64,000 nucleotides of DNA from Dysidea avara (GCF_963678975.1 NC_089276.1:25155059-25219058), one strand, 5' to 3'; counted from the stretch's first letter, positions 1-13,700 are shown. Numbers and translations are program-made. The notes: generated by a model from the sequence alone, not told the origin.

Positions 1-379
1 CAGATGGTGACACATCACAATAACACAGCAGGCAGTACAGAAGTTGATGCAGCAGATACCAAAGGGTGACTTGCAAGAAGCAATATCAACATTTTGTAAT
101 AATGCACCTTATAAAGTAACAAACAAATGTGTACTTTTGTGACACAAGTACCATCATCGAAGAAGCAGTAAAATGATATGGTATTATGTTTACTATGTAC
201 AATAGCTGGCCACACAATGATATGGCTACCCAGGGGTGATGAAATCAAGACACACGGTAGTGTGTCGTGCGGCCCAAGAAGCCGGCGCGTAACACCCGTG
301 AGTATATTGACAGGAAGAAAGAAAACGCAATTTTCGCACCTCCGTAGCTCTGTGCTTCCTTGATGAAACAAGACGATTT

Positions 380-913
380 TTGCTGTGGACATTCCCTCCA
401 ACTGCAGCACTCCACATTCCAAATTTGAGCGAAATCGCTTCGCGCGTTCCCGAGATATGCGACTTCAAAAATTGGCTCAGTTTCTTCGTTTTTTTTTTCT
501 TCTTATTTTTCTTTTTCTTGTCGCACACTTACAAAAACTGCTATAAAACTCGAACGCCATATCCGATTGCCTTGAAATTTGGCACACAGAAGGGGGATAT
601 AAAGGCGCATCTTGGTACCAACTTTGGCTGGAATACGATAAACAGGCAAAGAGTTATGAGCGATTATTCACGAAAAATAACACCAATATGTTGTCACGCC
701 TACAGGGTAAACCGCGTATGGGAAGAAGCTGAAAATCGGTGGGTGAATAGGTTAACTATTGAACCTCAAACCTTTTGTGGTTTGAAAGAAATCGAGCTAA
801 AAACCAGGAAGATACAACGAAAAAACCAACAGTGTGTAACAATTACGCAATCGAGATCAGCTAATAAAAAAACGACTGCTTGCCACGCCTACCAGATAAA
901 CCGCTTAGGGTAA
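380..913 (+). other. Open frame of 177 codons conserved in both copies of the satellite element
   Basis: The same frame is open in copy 2 (36266-36757, 163 codons) with nearly identical residues. It has a phenylalanine-rich hydrophobic stretch from a T-rich tract (about residues 34-47) and then [12 protein letters not shown] and [19 protein letters not shown]. No family is recognised. High nucleotide identity between the copies means openness alone is weak evidence of coding. Confidence 0.2.
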
Positions 914-1074
914 TGCTTTGAAAATCGTTGTACAGATGGAGTAATCATCTTAGAAAGGCTCATCAATGGTGTAGAAGAATCAGACTTAAAGCCACAGAGT
1001 TATAACACGAAATCCAACTTGGTGCGGCAAGTGCGAGATCGAGATACTCTAATAGAGCAGTCATCCTAATAGAG

Positions 1075-3400
1075 CAGTCACCCTGAAGAGAATTCAAGAG
1101 ATCAGCTAGAAATAAGAAACCTGTATAGAGATCAGCTACACACAAGTCACCCTGTAGAGAGATCAGCTAGAAGAAGTTACCTTGTAGGGAGTTCATGCAA
1201 CTATGGAAAGAGATAGTTCAGCTAGAAAAAATCACCTTGAAGAGTTCAGCTACAAAGAAACCACCATGTAGAGAGTTCAGCTACAAACAAATCGCCCTGT
1301 GGAGAGATCAATAGAAGAAGTTACCTTGCAAAGAGTTCAGCTACAAAGAAACCATCATGTAGAGAGTTCAGCTACAAACAAATCTCCCTGTAGAGAGATT
1401 AGCTAGAAGAAGTTACCTTGTAGAGAGTTCAGCTACAAAGAAACCATCATGTAGAGAGTTCAGCTACAAACAAATCTCCCTGTAGAGAGATCAGCTAGAA
1501 GAAGTTACCTTGTAGAGAGTTCGGCTTCAAACAAATCACACTGTAGAAAGATCAGCTAGAAGAGGTCACCTTGTAGAGAGTTCAGTTACAAAAAAACCAC
1601 AATGTAGAGAGCTCAGCTACAAACTAGTGACCTTGTAGAGACATCAGCTAGAAGAAGGTACCTTGTAGAGAGTTCAGCTACAAAGAAACCATTCTTTAAA
1701 GAGCTCAGATGCAAACAAATCACCTGTAAAGAATTCAGCTACAAATAAATCACCCTGTAGAAAGATGAGCTAGAAAAAGTTACCTTGTAGAGAGTTCAGT
1801 TACAAAGAAACCACCATGTAGAGAATTCAGCTACAAACTAGTGACCCTGTAAAGACATCAGCTAGAAGAAGTTACCTTGAGAGAGTTCAGCTACAAAGAA
1901 ACCATTATTTAAAGAACTCAGCTGCAAACAAATCACCTATACAGAATTCAGCTACAAACAAATCACCATGTAGAGAGATCAGCTAGAAGAAGTGAACTTG
2001 TAGAGAGTTCAGCTACAAAGAAACCATCATTTAGAGAGTTCAGCTTCAAACAAATCACCTGTAGAGAGTTCAGCTACAAACAAATCTTCCTGTAGAAAGA
2101 TCAGCTAGAAGAAGTTACCTTGTAGATCGTTCAGCTACAAACAAATCACCCTGTAGAGAGATCAGCTAGAAGAAGTTACCTTGTAGAGAGTTCAGCTACA
2201 AAGAAACCACCATGTAGAGAGTTCAGCTGCAAAGAAATCACCCTGTATAAAATTCTGCCACAAACAAATTGCCCTGTAGAAAGATCAGTTAGAAGAAGTT
2301 AACTTGTAGAGAGTTCAGCTACAAAGAAACCATTTTGTAAAGAGCTCAGCTGCAAACAAATCACCTGTACAGAATTCAACTACAAACAAATCACCCTGTA
2401 GAGAGATCAGCTAGAAGAAATTACTTTGTAGAGAGTTCAGCTACAAAGAAACCACCATGTAGAGAGTTCAGCTGCAAACAAATCACCCTGTAGAAAATAC
2501 AGCCACAAACAAATTGCCCTGTAGAAAGATCAGTTAGAAGAAGTTACCTTTTAGAGAGTTCAGCTACAAAGAAACCATTCTGTAAAGAGCTCAGCTGCAA
2601 ACAAATCACCTGTACAGAATTCATCTACAAACAAATCACCCTGTAGAGAGATCAGCTAGAAGAAGTTAACTTGTAGAGAGTTCAGCTACAAAGAAACCAT
2701 CATTTAGAAAGTTCAGCTTCAAACAAATCACCTGTAGAGAGTTCAGTTACAAACAAATCTCCCTGTAGAGAGATCAGTTAGAAGAAGTTACCTTGTAGAG
2801 AGTGAAGCTACAAACAAATCACCCTATTGAAAGATCAGCTAGAAGAAGTCAACTTGTAGAAAGTTCAGTTACAAAGAAACCATTCTGTAAAGAGCTCAGC
2901 TGCAAACAAATCACCTGTACAGAATTCAGCTACAAACAAATCACCCTGTAGAGAGATCAGCTAGAAGAAATTACCTTGTAGATAGTTCAGCTACAAAGAA
3001 ACCATTCTGTAAAGAGCTCAGCTGCAAACAAATCACCTGTACAGAATTCAGCTACAAACAAATCACCCTGTAGAGAGATCAGCTAGAAGATATTACCTTG
3101 TAGATAGTTCAGCTACAAACAAATCACCCTGTAGAAAGATCAGTTAGAAGAAGTTACCTTTTAGAGAGTTCAGCTACAAAGAAACCATTTTGTAAAGAGC
3201 TCAGCTGCAAACAAATCACCTGTACAGAATTCAGCTACAAACAAATCACCCTGTAGAGAGATCAGCTAGAAGAAATTACCTTGTAGATAGTTCAGCTACA
3301 AACAAATCTCCCTGTAGAGAGATCAGCTAGAAGAAATTGCCTTGTAGAGAGTTCAGCTACAAAGAAACCATCATGTGGAGAGTTCAGCTGCAAAGAAATC
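1075..3400. repeat. Satellite array of about 30-31-bp monomers, array 1
   Basis: Tandem units alternate between two related types, GTAGAGAGTTCAGCTACAAA and GTAGAGAGATCAGCTAGAAG, each extended by a CAAATCACCCT- or AAGTTACCTT-like tail, giving a higher-order period of about 61 bp. Many units carry point changes and small deletions. Array 2 inside copy 2 of the element is longer. Confidence 0.93.
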
Positions 3401-3403
3401 AAT

Positions 3404-3513
3404 CACCACTGCCCAAATTTCAAGGCAATAGCTCTTTCCAAACTGAAGTTATCAATTGTCAAAGTTGGCAAATTGGATGTGTGTGGAAGGCCCCTTTTTG
3501 CAAATCCGGTCAC
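3404..3513. mobile_element. Truncated MITE (GTGACCGG family), right half
   Basis: It starts CCACTGCCCAAATTTCAAGG directly at the satellite edge and ends GCAAATCCGGTCAC followed by ATAT. The complete homologue is at 40211-40434, so the left half was lost here, probably by recombination with or expansion of the satellite. Confidence 0.75.
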
Positions 3514-3670
3514 ATATGTATTATATATATAATTTGTACATTTACTGATAAAATATTTAAAGTATATCTACTTCATCTTTACTTCTTCCTGTAGTAAAGA
3601 AAAAAAACATAGGTTAAAAATGTCCCAAAGCTGGCCATAGGCCGGCTTTGGGGTATACAAATACAAAAAG

Positions 3671-3998
3671 AAATGAAATCTAATCCAAAACAGCCAAGCT
3701 GTAAAAAAAGTGTGCGGCCCTCAGAAAGGCTATGGTGAAAAAAGATGTGAAATCCAAGGTGGCGGCCAAGAAATGGCTGTGATGGTAGGTTAATGGTAAA
3801 AATTTTAATAACGACAATTCAGGTGAATTTTTGTGCCGCTTCACAATATTTACCTGAATTGTCATTATTAAAATTTTTACCATTAACCTACCATCACAGC
3901 CATTTCTTGGCCGCCACCTTGGATTTCACATCTTTTTTTCACCATAGCCTTTCTGAGGGCCGCACACTTTTTTTACAGCTTGGCTGTTTTGGATTAGA
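3671..3998. repeat. 328-bp near-perfect palindrome (foldback)
   Basis: The arms TCTAATCCAAAACAGCC and GGCTGTTTTGGATTAGA are almost identical across about 150 bp each, with a short centre around 3840. It is the right end of the satellite element and recurs at 40595-40922. Mirror-image open frames on both strands (for example 3680-3883 and 3793-4005) come from the palindrome and are not genes. Confidence 0.93.
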
Positions 3999-4343
3999 TA
4001 CATAATATATCCTGAAAATTTAGCATGTAAAGTTATCAGTCAAGCAAACACATTTTAGCTCATAGGCTCCTTGATGTTATGCATAGCACACAGCCAGAAT
4101 TGGTCATTGTTACTGTTGACTTTGCAGCAAAAGAAAGGACAAGAAAAGTTTTAGATGATGAAAAAGCACAATGATTCAGTTGGTATTAAAGTAGTTATGT
4201 GAATCCATGCAGTAATATCCCACTATGTGCAAGTGCTAAAATGAAACACCAGCTGTTTCTGACAGCTGAAATGGTTATAAGAATAAAGTGCAGCGACCTC
4301 TTGGATTGTACAATTGTGTTAGTTAGTTCTCAAGTACTGGACT

Positions 4344-4443
4344 GACACACACACACACACACACACGCACGCACACGCACACGCACACACACACACACGC
4401 ACACACACGCACACACACACACACACGCACGCACACACACACC
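4344..4443. repeat. (CA)n microsatellite, imperfect
   Basis: About 100 bp of CA repeats interrupted by CG pairs lie in the region downstream of host exon 12. Confidence 0.95.
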
Positions 4444-4571
4444 ACACAAAAAGATGTGCATAGCAGCTAACAGGTACGCACACACGTTTTTGATTAACAA
4501 AATTTAGGAGCCCACATCAAAATGGTCGGTAGGAGATAATTACAACCCGTGGTATTGACCACCAATAGTAA

Positions 4572-4653
4572 TGTAGTAATCACACACACGGAGATGGTAG
4601 CTGTTTTGATCAGTAGTAATCACACACACGGAGATGGTAGCTGTTTTGATCAG
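4572..4653. repeat. Tandem duplication of about 40 bp
   Basis: Two adjacent copies of AATCACACACACGGAGATGG followed by TAGCTGTTTTGATCA; a recent local duplication. Confidence 0.8.
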
Positions 4654-4788
4654 ATCTCAATACAGGAGATGGTTTATTTGTAACTAGTGGACAGTTGTTA
4701 TACAATTGTTTTGTTCATACAATTATCACTTCACTATTACTGTCACATATACAGCAGAAAACTAATATTTAATTGATCCACTACACAC

Positions 4789-7700
4789 CTGATAATGAAA
4801 CTTCTACTGTTTGACATCTCTCCACAACTCCAGTATTGTCATCAGACTCTATTTGATCATCTCCACTGTACACATCATTATCTGTACACAGGTAACACAT
4901 ATAATGGTTCATAAATACAGTAACTGGCGATAAAAGGTGATTAACAGTTATTTATCTAAACATACAAAGTTCTTTAATGACTTCATGTCTAAACAATTTT
5001 GTCAAATTCTAGAAACAAATAGTGTCAAACAATAATGAGTCACTGTACAACAGATCAGATACACAAAATTCACATACCAGAAAAAAGCTGACTAATAGGT
5101 TGAAGTGATGAGGCAGAGTTTGTACTAGTTCGTAACATGATGAAATCATCAAGAAATGATGACTGGTGCTTGTCCAGGTGTTCCTTCATGACCGCACTTG
5201 TAACAAATGAAGCTCTTTTATTGTCATCATTGATAGACCGGGAATCAGTTACTGTCAAGGGAAAATCATAATCCAATACAATTACTGTTGTGGAATAAAC
5301 GGGATACATGCACTTTATATCCTCAATTATTACACTTGATAGAAACAGGGAACAATGATAGTGAAGAGAAGTATATATGTTTACAAATAAAAGGCTAACG
5401 GTATGTGCTTTAGAGCTCGAGCTTATTGACCTTAATTTCTGTGCAGAGGCTATAGAAGCTCCATAGCATCTGTAAAACTATACTTTTATACATAGTTATG
5501 ATTGATGTAAACGGTGATCAAGCTGTCACTCTTTTCAGATACCTAAACTACATACAAAACTATGCTAGTTTCTAAATATGCATCTGCCCTTGAACTTAAC
5601 TAACGGTAAAAGTTTGTATCAATTTCTGAAGTCTCATAAGCCATTAGTTCTTCTAAGAGTATGGGCATTAAAAACATTTGGAAATTTTCTCTTAGAATGG
5701 CTCAGTGAGCCGAGGAGGTCCCGAGTGTATCTATTCCGGCCTGAATATGATCTGGCCTGTATGTAATAAGATGTTTGTCATGTGACCAGCATAAGAGAGA
5801 TCAATTACAAACAGATTGTGCTGTGACAGATCACCATCTTTAGCCATTACTCCAGTGCTGCAATTTGTCATCCCTGTGTAAGACTTAGCTGAGGACACAC
5901 TGAAAGTCCTTTAGGAAAAGGAAATTTGAAGCAACAACACAAACATAGCAAACCACTACTCCTATCACTCCATAACAAGCTAGTCCATCCACAAATGATG
6001 ATGCCATGTCATGTGCAAAAGAGCAAGACACATTCCACCCTTGAATAATTTGATGATCAAGCACTATTTAACGTGAAGCTAGTATGAAAGCCATACATCT
6101 AGAGATCAGGAACATAACAATGTTTTATCTTATTTGTGATGAGTTGTGAAGTATTTTCTCTAATTTAAGGCACATGGAATTTAGAGATGCCATTTGTGAA
6201 GAAGGATACTACATTGTGCTCGGGTTTTCTTGCTCCATTGTAGAACCAAGTAATTGAACAGACTATTCAGTTGAAATATTTGATCATTTAGTCCAACAAC
6301 AGTTTTAATCCCAGAATGGCAATGCAGGTACCAACAATATTAGAACTTCATGTCCTCTAATACACTTAGTCAACCTACATATGGAGTAACTCCACAAGGC
6401 AAAAGCATGGCAAGATTGGGAACAATAGTTCAGATTGCTCAATCAACCATTAGGGAATTGAGTGAAGAACTTAACAAATGCTGGTTATAGAACTGCTTGA
6501 CACTCAGTTTAATGTGGTAGCCATACAAACAGATCTTCCAAGGGAGATATCAGCAAATTCTAGAGCAATTGTTGAAGTTTAGAGATATATTTATATTTAT
6601 CTAACAAGACGTATGCTGTACTGGCACAATTATGTAATACTTTAAGCAGGTACTTTATAGTGTAGTGTAATGTAGGAAAAAACTTTACAATGTAATGCAG
6701 TAATATAGGTAAGAGCTTTTAATTAATCATCTGTTAGGAGGATAGTGGCACAAAATAATAACTGCATTTGTCAATGTATGGGGGTAAATACACATTCCTC
6801 AGTGGCTGGTGAAAGTATGGATACTCTTGAATAACCTGCCTGGTAAGCTAGTAGCAATACACATTCAACATACATGAAAAAATAAATCAAGAGGAAGTGT
6901 GTAATTAACAACTCTGTCAACAGACTAAATACTTCCAGAGCAGTTCTGCAAGTTGGAACATGTCAAGTGAGAAGATATTATCATGCTGAGACATGTGTGT
7001 AGGAGGATAGCTAAGTGGTTAGTATGCCCCTGGTATGATTCAATAATACAGGACACAGATAGTTGCTTCGCTGTTAGGATTTTGGAATGGTGAGGTGTCC
7101 AAAACATGGTATCTTCCAAGTGTAGCACATAGCTCAAGAAATCTTTCCAAGACATTGCACCACAGTGAACATTTAAAAATTTAGTACAAAGTAACTGCAT
7201 CAGTTACCGAGGACAAGAGTAGCAATAAAATCAGCAGTACTAGAATAAAATGTACCCTTTATTGGTGGGGGGAGATAAGAAGGAAGCCTGCAATACGGTG
7301 GATGATTCCATATAAAACAGTGTCATGATAATCAGAAACTCTGAGCCAGCTACTATGGATGACATTGATGTTGCCTTGTAACAGATGTTGCCTTTGGTAA
7401 GCTTGGAATAATTCATAATGATTCCAACAGAAGCTGCTTGCAATAATAAAACACAATGACACTGTCAGCACCACTCTCATAGCAATGGGATATGCCAAAA
7501 GGAATCTATCTCATAATGTCAAATCAGAAAGTAGACGCTGTATTAAATGTGTAACAATTAAATGACATTTATTTAATGTATTTGTATTGTTGTGCATGCT
7601 TGCATATATGCTGTGTGCTGGACAGTTGTTTGTGTCATTTTATTAGATCCAAAGATGAAGTTGACACTGACAATACAATGGAAACTTTTGAGAATGTTTA

Positions 7701-10700
7701 CAATGGGAAGCCAATAGATTTGATGCAGAAACAAAATGCTGATAACCTAGGACCAGAGTTGTAACATCTAGTGGTTTGCTTATTGTGAAGAAGCCTACCA
7801 AGTCCTAGACAAGCCTAAGGAAGAGGGGCGCCAAGGCTTGTGAGTGTTCGTTATCTTCATTGTTTTTATAATCATGTTTGACAAAGATTGCAGATCAATA
7901 CGAATTATTATGGTGATTACTAATAAGATAACAGTTATTAGGAGTATTACAGGAGAAGTGCGTGACATCATGTGTCTCTCAGATATTTTGTGGATAGCGA
8001 AATCTGGGAGTGGCAAGTTCAGGCAACATGAACCCCAGGTAAAATAACCTCAGTTTGGAGTACATCCTTTTCCCCCCAGAACTTATGATCGTACTCAATT
8101 CTTTGAATTACTGGGCGAGAGCTGTCAGCCGGGGTCTATGTAATAGTCACATGACATAGCCAGTTGCTTGAAGGGCATACCTGGAGCATTTGCATCCATC
8201 CATCCCGATGCAACAGTGACAGAAGTAGGACTATAAGTTGACCTCAAGGTAACGCATTCTATGACAGCAATATATTGTTTATTTATTCTTTTTAGGATTA
8301 GTAGTTAGCAGCATCACCAGATGGGCTGTATATGATCCAAGTGTTACCAATCCACATGGTATCCTTGAGATCAAGTGTCCTGCTCTTGCTTGGGTTATGT
8401 CAGTCAAAGATGTATGTTCCAATAAACCAACTTTTTTTTCTCAAAGGGATACAAACTGAAGCAAAGCGCAACTACTTTTACCAAGTGCAAGGACAGAGCT
8501 CTATACAGAGCTGAATTGACCTGTATACAGCTCAATTGACCTCAATACAGAGCTGAGGTCAATATACGTACCTGTATTGAGCTGAGGTCAATATACCTGT
8601 ACTGTATACCTGTATATACCTGTATTGAGGTCAATATACCTGTATACAGCTCAATTGACCTCAATACAGAGCTGTATTGTATGTGGTCATGTCTGTGATA
8701 ACCCCGTCCCTTCTAGTATTTCATACATGACACAATATCATCACCGATAGTACCTGGGAAACAGATCTACCCAGCTCTAGCCTTGCCATACAAATTTACT
8801 TTACATGATGCATTACTTGCATACATGGTTTTAAATCTTGAGAGATGCACTGATCCTGTAAATTTATTGCAAGTTAATTTTGATTTGCTTGTACTTTTAG
8901 AATATGTCCATATGCCAAGTAATAATCATAGCATAGTCTGTATAGTGGTGTCAGTAGCTATAGGTACATTGAAACCTCGCTGCTAGGTGATGAAACATTT
9001 TACAGCCCAGGAGAGTGCTCTGTAGTGACTTCCCCATTTGCCACAGTACAAATTGATAGTGATAAAAACATTGGTTGCATTTAAAACGGTTACTTCAGGA
9101 TATTAGTTTGCATTTCTTAGTTATGGACAGTAGTATGTACCAGACTACCTGGATAAACTAAGTGTTAGTACTATTAGTACAAGTCACCTAACAGGTAAAC
9201 AACAACTTTTAGGCTCCCTCCCTCCTTGTGCTTTTCAGGGATATGAGGTGGAGGTAATTACATGTATAAATTACATCATCGTGTATGATAGTATAATCTG
9301 ATCCAGAATCAGATTAGTGTTTATACGACCACTGGGTCACATTGCTTACTGCCCCCCACTACTACTGTCCTACTATGTGCCTACAGTGGAACCTCCCTTA
9401 TCTGGACCTCTATTATCCAGCAGAAACTGGCGATGGTACCACCAAAATAATGATGGGTAAGATCATGGTGAAGAGATGCCACATCATTGGTCAAGCTATG
9501 TTTTTTTTATTGCAGCCTCAGTCTGGCAATATGTAGAATTTTACCAGCAGTCAGTCCATGCTTCCCACAAAAATCACTGCTTTCCTTGCAGGGGCAGATC
9601 CAGGGGGGGGCACAGGGGGCACGTGCCCCCCCCCCCCCTCCCTTAAAAAAATGTATATAAGATCGAGATACTCTAATAGAGCAGTCAATCACCAATCACT
9701 CTAATAAAGCAGTCACAGTGTTCATGGGGAAGTGTAGCTTACTTAGGAAGCTATAAATAGGATTTTATTTTACATAACATACGTGATATAATATATTTGG
9801 TAAAGGATAACTAGCTATTATTGTTGTGACCTTTTTTTTTTTTTTTTGCTCTTCAACTTTTTTCAGCAAGGTGCCCCCCCTCTTTCCAGACCCTGGATCC
9901 GCCCCTGCCTTGGCCACCACTTTGAAAACACTCCAGGGAATGCTTGGTATATTTTACCTTTATTACATGTTTACCTAAGCTTCGGGGTCATAAGCAGAGC
10001 AATCACCATCACCAATCTCATCCACATGTATTGCAAGCCATGCACATTTCCTCAGATCGCAGAAACCCTTTCCACAATAATATCAGTCTCCATTGAGCAA
10101 AATGACTACAACCAGTTTTTGAAGCAGACATGAGATCGTACAGGAACACTTTTCCTTTCCACAATGGAACATGTACAACAGTACTTGTGAATTCCTATTA
10201 TATAAAGCAATTTCATGGTGAATGTGCCCCAAAAATAACTCCACACCAGGCTTGGCATTGTATGAATGCCTGAGTACATTTGCTCCACCCATCGTCTACA
10301 ACTACAGTACATGTTGGCTTCTCATTGACTGTACAATTAGTGGTTATTGCATGCTCATACTCTTCCTTACCAGCAGTTATGAGCTCCTGTGTGATCAAAG
10401 CTTCAAAGGCAGTACCAAGGTCCCTCTCAAACTGAACAAAACTGTGGGGCGATAATGATGGGATATTCATGGCTGATAGTTGCTCCTGTAAAATGATCAC
10501 CCCCACCTCCAGTAGCCATTTGCCCTAGAACTGCACCCAAGTTAGTCTAGTAGTGACCCTTCTGGCCAAGTATCACAGATGATTTAGAGGTATACATTTT
10601 CGAAGCATGATGTGTGATCTCTGTGATGTAATCACTGAGAAGACAAAGTGAAATCATTGTTACCAGTTGTTGAATATGTTTTTTTCTGGTAAAATAATTT

Positions 10701-13700
10701 ATGTAACAGTACTGATTATTTACGTTTCTTAATTAGGGTGTTGGTACTTTCCAAAGTTGGTGTTTCTAGTGGCTATGTAGTAATCAGAGTTGACAGTGAA
10801 AGTATACGGTTGCTCTGGTGGTAAGTGAAACTCTGAAAAAGGTGGCAGATACTAGAAAACAAATCTTTTGGTGCTGGAAGTTGTGACTGTAACTTACTAA
10901 TAATGGAAACTCAAATCATGGATGTAGTGGAGATATTGGAATTTGTGGTACAGGTCAAGCACTGGAGCATCTGGCAATAGTGAAAGGTAATACACTGAAC
11001 CTATTGATGACAGTGGAGGGAAACACATCAAAGCTGCCAACAACAACAGAGGAGAAGGGTAACATGCTGAAGTTGCTGATGACAGTGGAACACACTGGAG
11101 CTATTGATGGCAGAAAAACAGATGGTAAGCATGCCAAAGACTCTGATGAAAACTCAAACAATGAAACCAATGTTTGCAATGGAGATGGTGTGATAGATTG
11201 TTGTGTGAGTGTGGTAGCATATGGAAATGATGGTGGAGATGAAATTGATGAAATAACTATGGTAACAAGTAGTAAAATTGTTGGCATAATATACTTTCCT
11301 TACCAGGTGAGATGGCTACATACTTCTGGCACTTGAGCTGCTATTGTGGTGAAACCAGTAGAAATAGCAGACGCTACCTCAGTGGAAGTAGAAGGAATAA
11401 CAACATTTGGATGAGATGGCAGAGGTGAAATTGATGAAACAACTAGGGTAACCATGCACTCATATAGTTGTGGCCATTCAATTTACTTAGCTTACTAGGT
11501 GAGATGGCTACTTCTGGCAGAGCTGACATTGTGGGGGAACCAGTGGAAGCAGCAGGCAGTAGAAGTAGCAGGCATAGTAAAAGATGTAACAAAATCAGTT
11601 ACCCATAAAGGAGGAGGTATACTTCGACAGTGAACAATTTAATGTACCATGTATATTGTTAACAGTACATAATTTTTTTTTTTTTTTTCTGACCTGAATC
11701 ATGACCCTATTTACAAGCAATTAGAGACTGCTGACAGCCCTCAGAATGCTTTCCCATTTATTTTTGCTTTTGGCAGGTGTGTGTTGGCAGTTTGTGGGTA
11801 TGGTCAAATTAACTTCGTGAAATCAGTTCAGTGCTACCTTAATGGTGTACTTTGGTGACGGGGTAGGAGGTAACAGTGCATTATTACTCAGACCAAGAAA
11901 ATCAGAGGTGCATTAGGAGAACATTATACTATCTGGCATTGATTGTTATTGCACTACATTGTCTAACAGCCTGCTAATATCTATGTAACCACAAGCAAAC
12001 CTGATAGGTAATACTAACATGGCAAACATGCATTATATATAAATTACACTACCTTTTGGTGGAAAGGGCATATCATAACGTTCCAGAGCCACACCTCCAC
12101 CAGGTTTACTCACAATACTCAACTGTTCATCCTCATCATCAATAACTGTGTAACACAATACGTACAATGATGTACAATATAAGACAACAGTAATTAGTAT
12201 AGCTACTGAGTTGAAAACTAGAAAAACATTTTTGCAACAAATAGCATAGAGAAATACTTTAAAAACAACTCCCTTACAAAAATGTTGGGTGCAGTATATA
12301 ATCATTATGCATACTGCGTGCATGCTGCTACAACATTTTAAGTACATTTTAGATACAATTTAAGAGCAGCACTTTGTATATAAATTGTACTTATCCTGCA
12401 CATATGGCAAACATATCCCTTACTAATATGTCTCTATTTTGTATGCATACAATTTAGTAACATTTGTTATCAAAATGTAGTCTTCAAATTGTCTCTATTT
12501 TGTATGCATACAGTTTAGTAACATTTGTTATCAAAATGTTGTCTTCAAATTGTCTCTATTTTGTATGCATACAGTTTAGTAACATTTGTTACCAAAATGT
12601 TGTCTTCAAATTGTCTCTATTTTGTATGCATACAGTTTAGTAACATTTGTTATCAAAATTTTGCCTTCAAATTGTCTCTATTTTGTACACATACAGTTTA
12701 GTAACATTTGTTATCAAGTGCTAATTCCAAATAATTACATGCATGCAATGTACATTAAATTGTACTAGTATATAGTAAAGGAAAGAGCTGGTGTAAGATA
12801 TCTGTACATGTAGCATACTGACAATGTACATAATTATAGCTCTGTCCTATCATATGACAACTACAAGGAGCTTATATCTCTTTTGTTTGCAGGTCAGAAA
12901 TTAACAGAAATTAATGTATAGTACTGCTCTAAATGTATGTGCAGGAATTCATGCGATTCGACTTGTATACAGTAGATACTGCCAATAGTTGTATACCATC
13001 AGTTACACCTGCAAGCCATAGTATAATTCCCTTCCATTTCTTTGTAGCACCATGGTAGCTGCAATCATTATTCCTTGTTAGTTGTTCGATTCACACTTTG
13101 TTATAACAATCCATTTTATTTCAACAAGCATTATGTTGTGAACAGACTTTGTCGACAATTTGAAATGCTCATATATTAAGGGATCGATGCATGTTAGTAA
13201 ATGTTCACCTACTAGCTGGCCGTCAATTGGCTCTAGCTTTGAATGGATTCATGCTTTTATTGTGAGGGACAAATTGGTACTGTTGTAAGAAACTAGTGTA
13301 TACAAAACACATACAGCACAAGCAAACCATCTTGCACATGCAGTTTGTAATTGTGTTTGTCACATGCATGAACGTGCACCTGTACGTATATATAAACAAA
13401 TTACAAAGTTGATTGAAAGTTCAGTTACAAAGGTATAATATATATCAACACATAGTACAGTATAATATAGCTTAGTCTTTTTCTAATAAGTTAGGTAGTA
13501 CAGCTATGTAAACTGTGTCTGAAACATCAGTAAAAGACATATACACACAAGGACTACAAATGTTATTAATGTTTATGGCAACTGCTTCTGAAGTTTCAGA
13601 TGGTACCGAACACTTTAAGATATGTGAAATTGTAGTGTTGGATCGCAGTGGTGAGTGATGTAGCTTAGTAATAATGGCAATTGTCTTGTGAGGTTTTATA

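Larger units (their letters stand above)
245..3998. mobile_element. Large satellite-bearing repeat element, copy 1
   Basis: This matches 36131-40922 in the same orientation. Shared landmarks in order: a terminal hairpin (GACACAC-GGTA-GTGTGTC) starting TCAAG just after an A; about 830 bp of conserved sequence with an open reading frame; a long tandem-repeat array; a MITE remnant; the hairpin AAAGCTGGCC-ATA-GGCCGGCTTT; and a terminal palindrome of about 330 bp ending GGATTAGA. Similarity stops abruptly at both ends, which defines the unit. It encodes no recognisable transposase. The layout (end hairpin, central tandem repeats, palindrome) recalls non-autonomous Helentron/HINE-type elements, but canonical CTRR ends are not seen, so the class is open. 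Confidence 0.75.

Noticed and set aside
1075..3400. CRISPR-like regular spacing
   Set aside because: The repeats are contiguous, diverged 30-31-bp satellite monomers without unique spacers, in a eukaryotic intron.
3680..4005. Two nearly identical proteins on opposite strands
   Set aside because: They arise from the palindrome, which reads the same on both strands.
10980..11336. 118-codon open frame as a host exon
   Set aside because: It is made of diverged internal duplications, is on the opposite strand to the host gene, and has no compatible splice partners.
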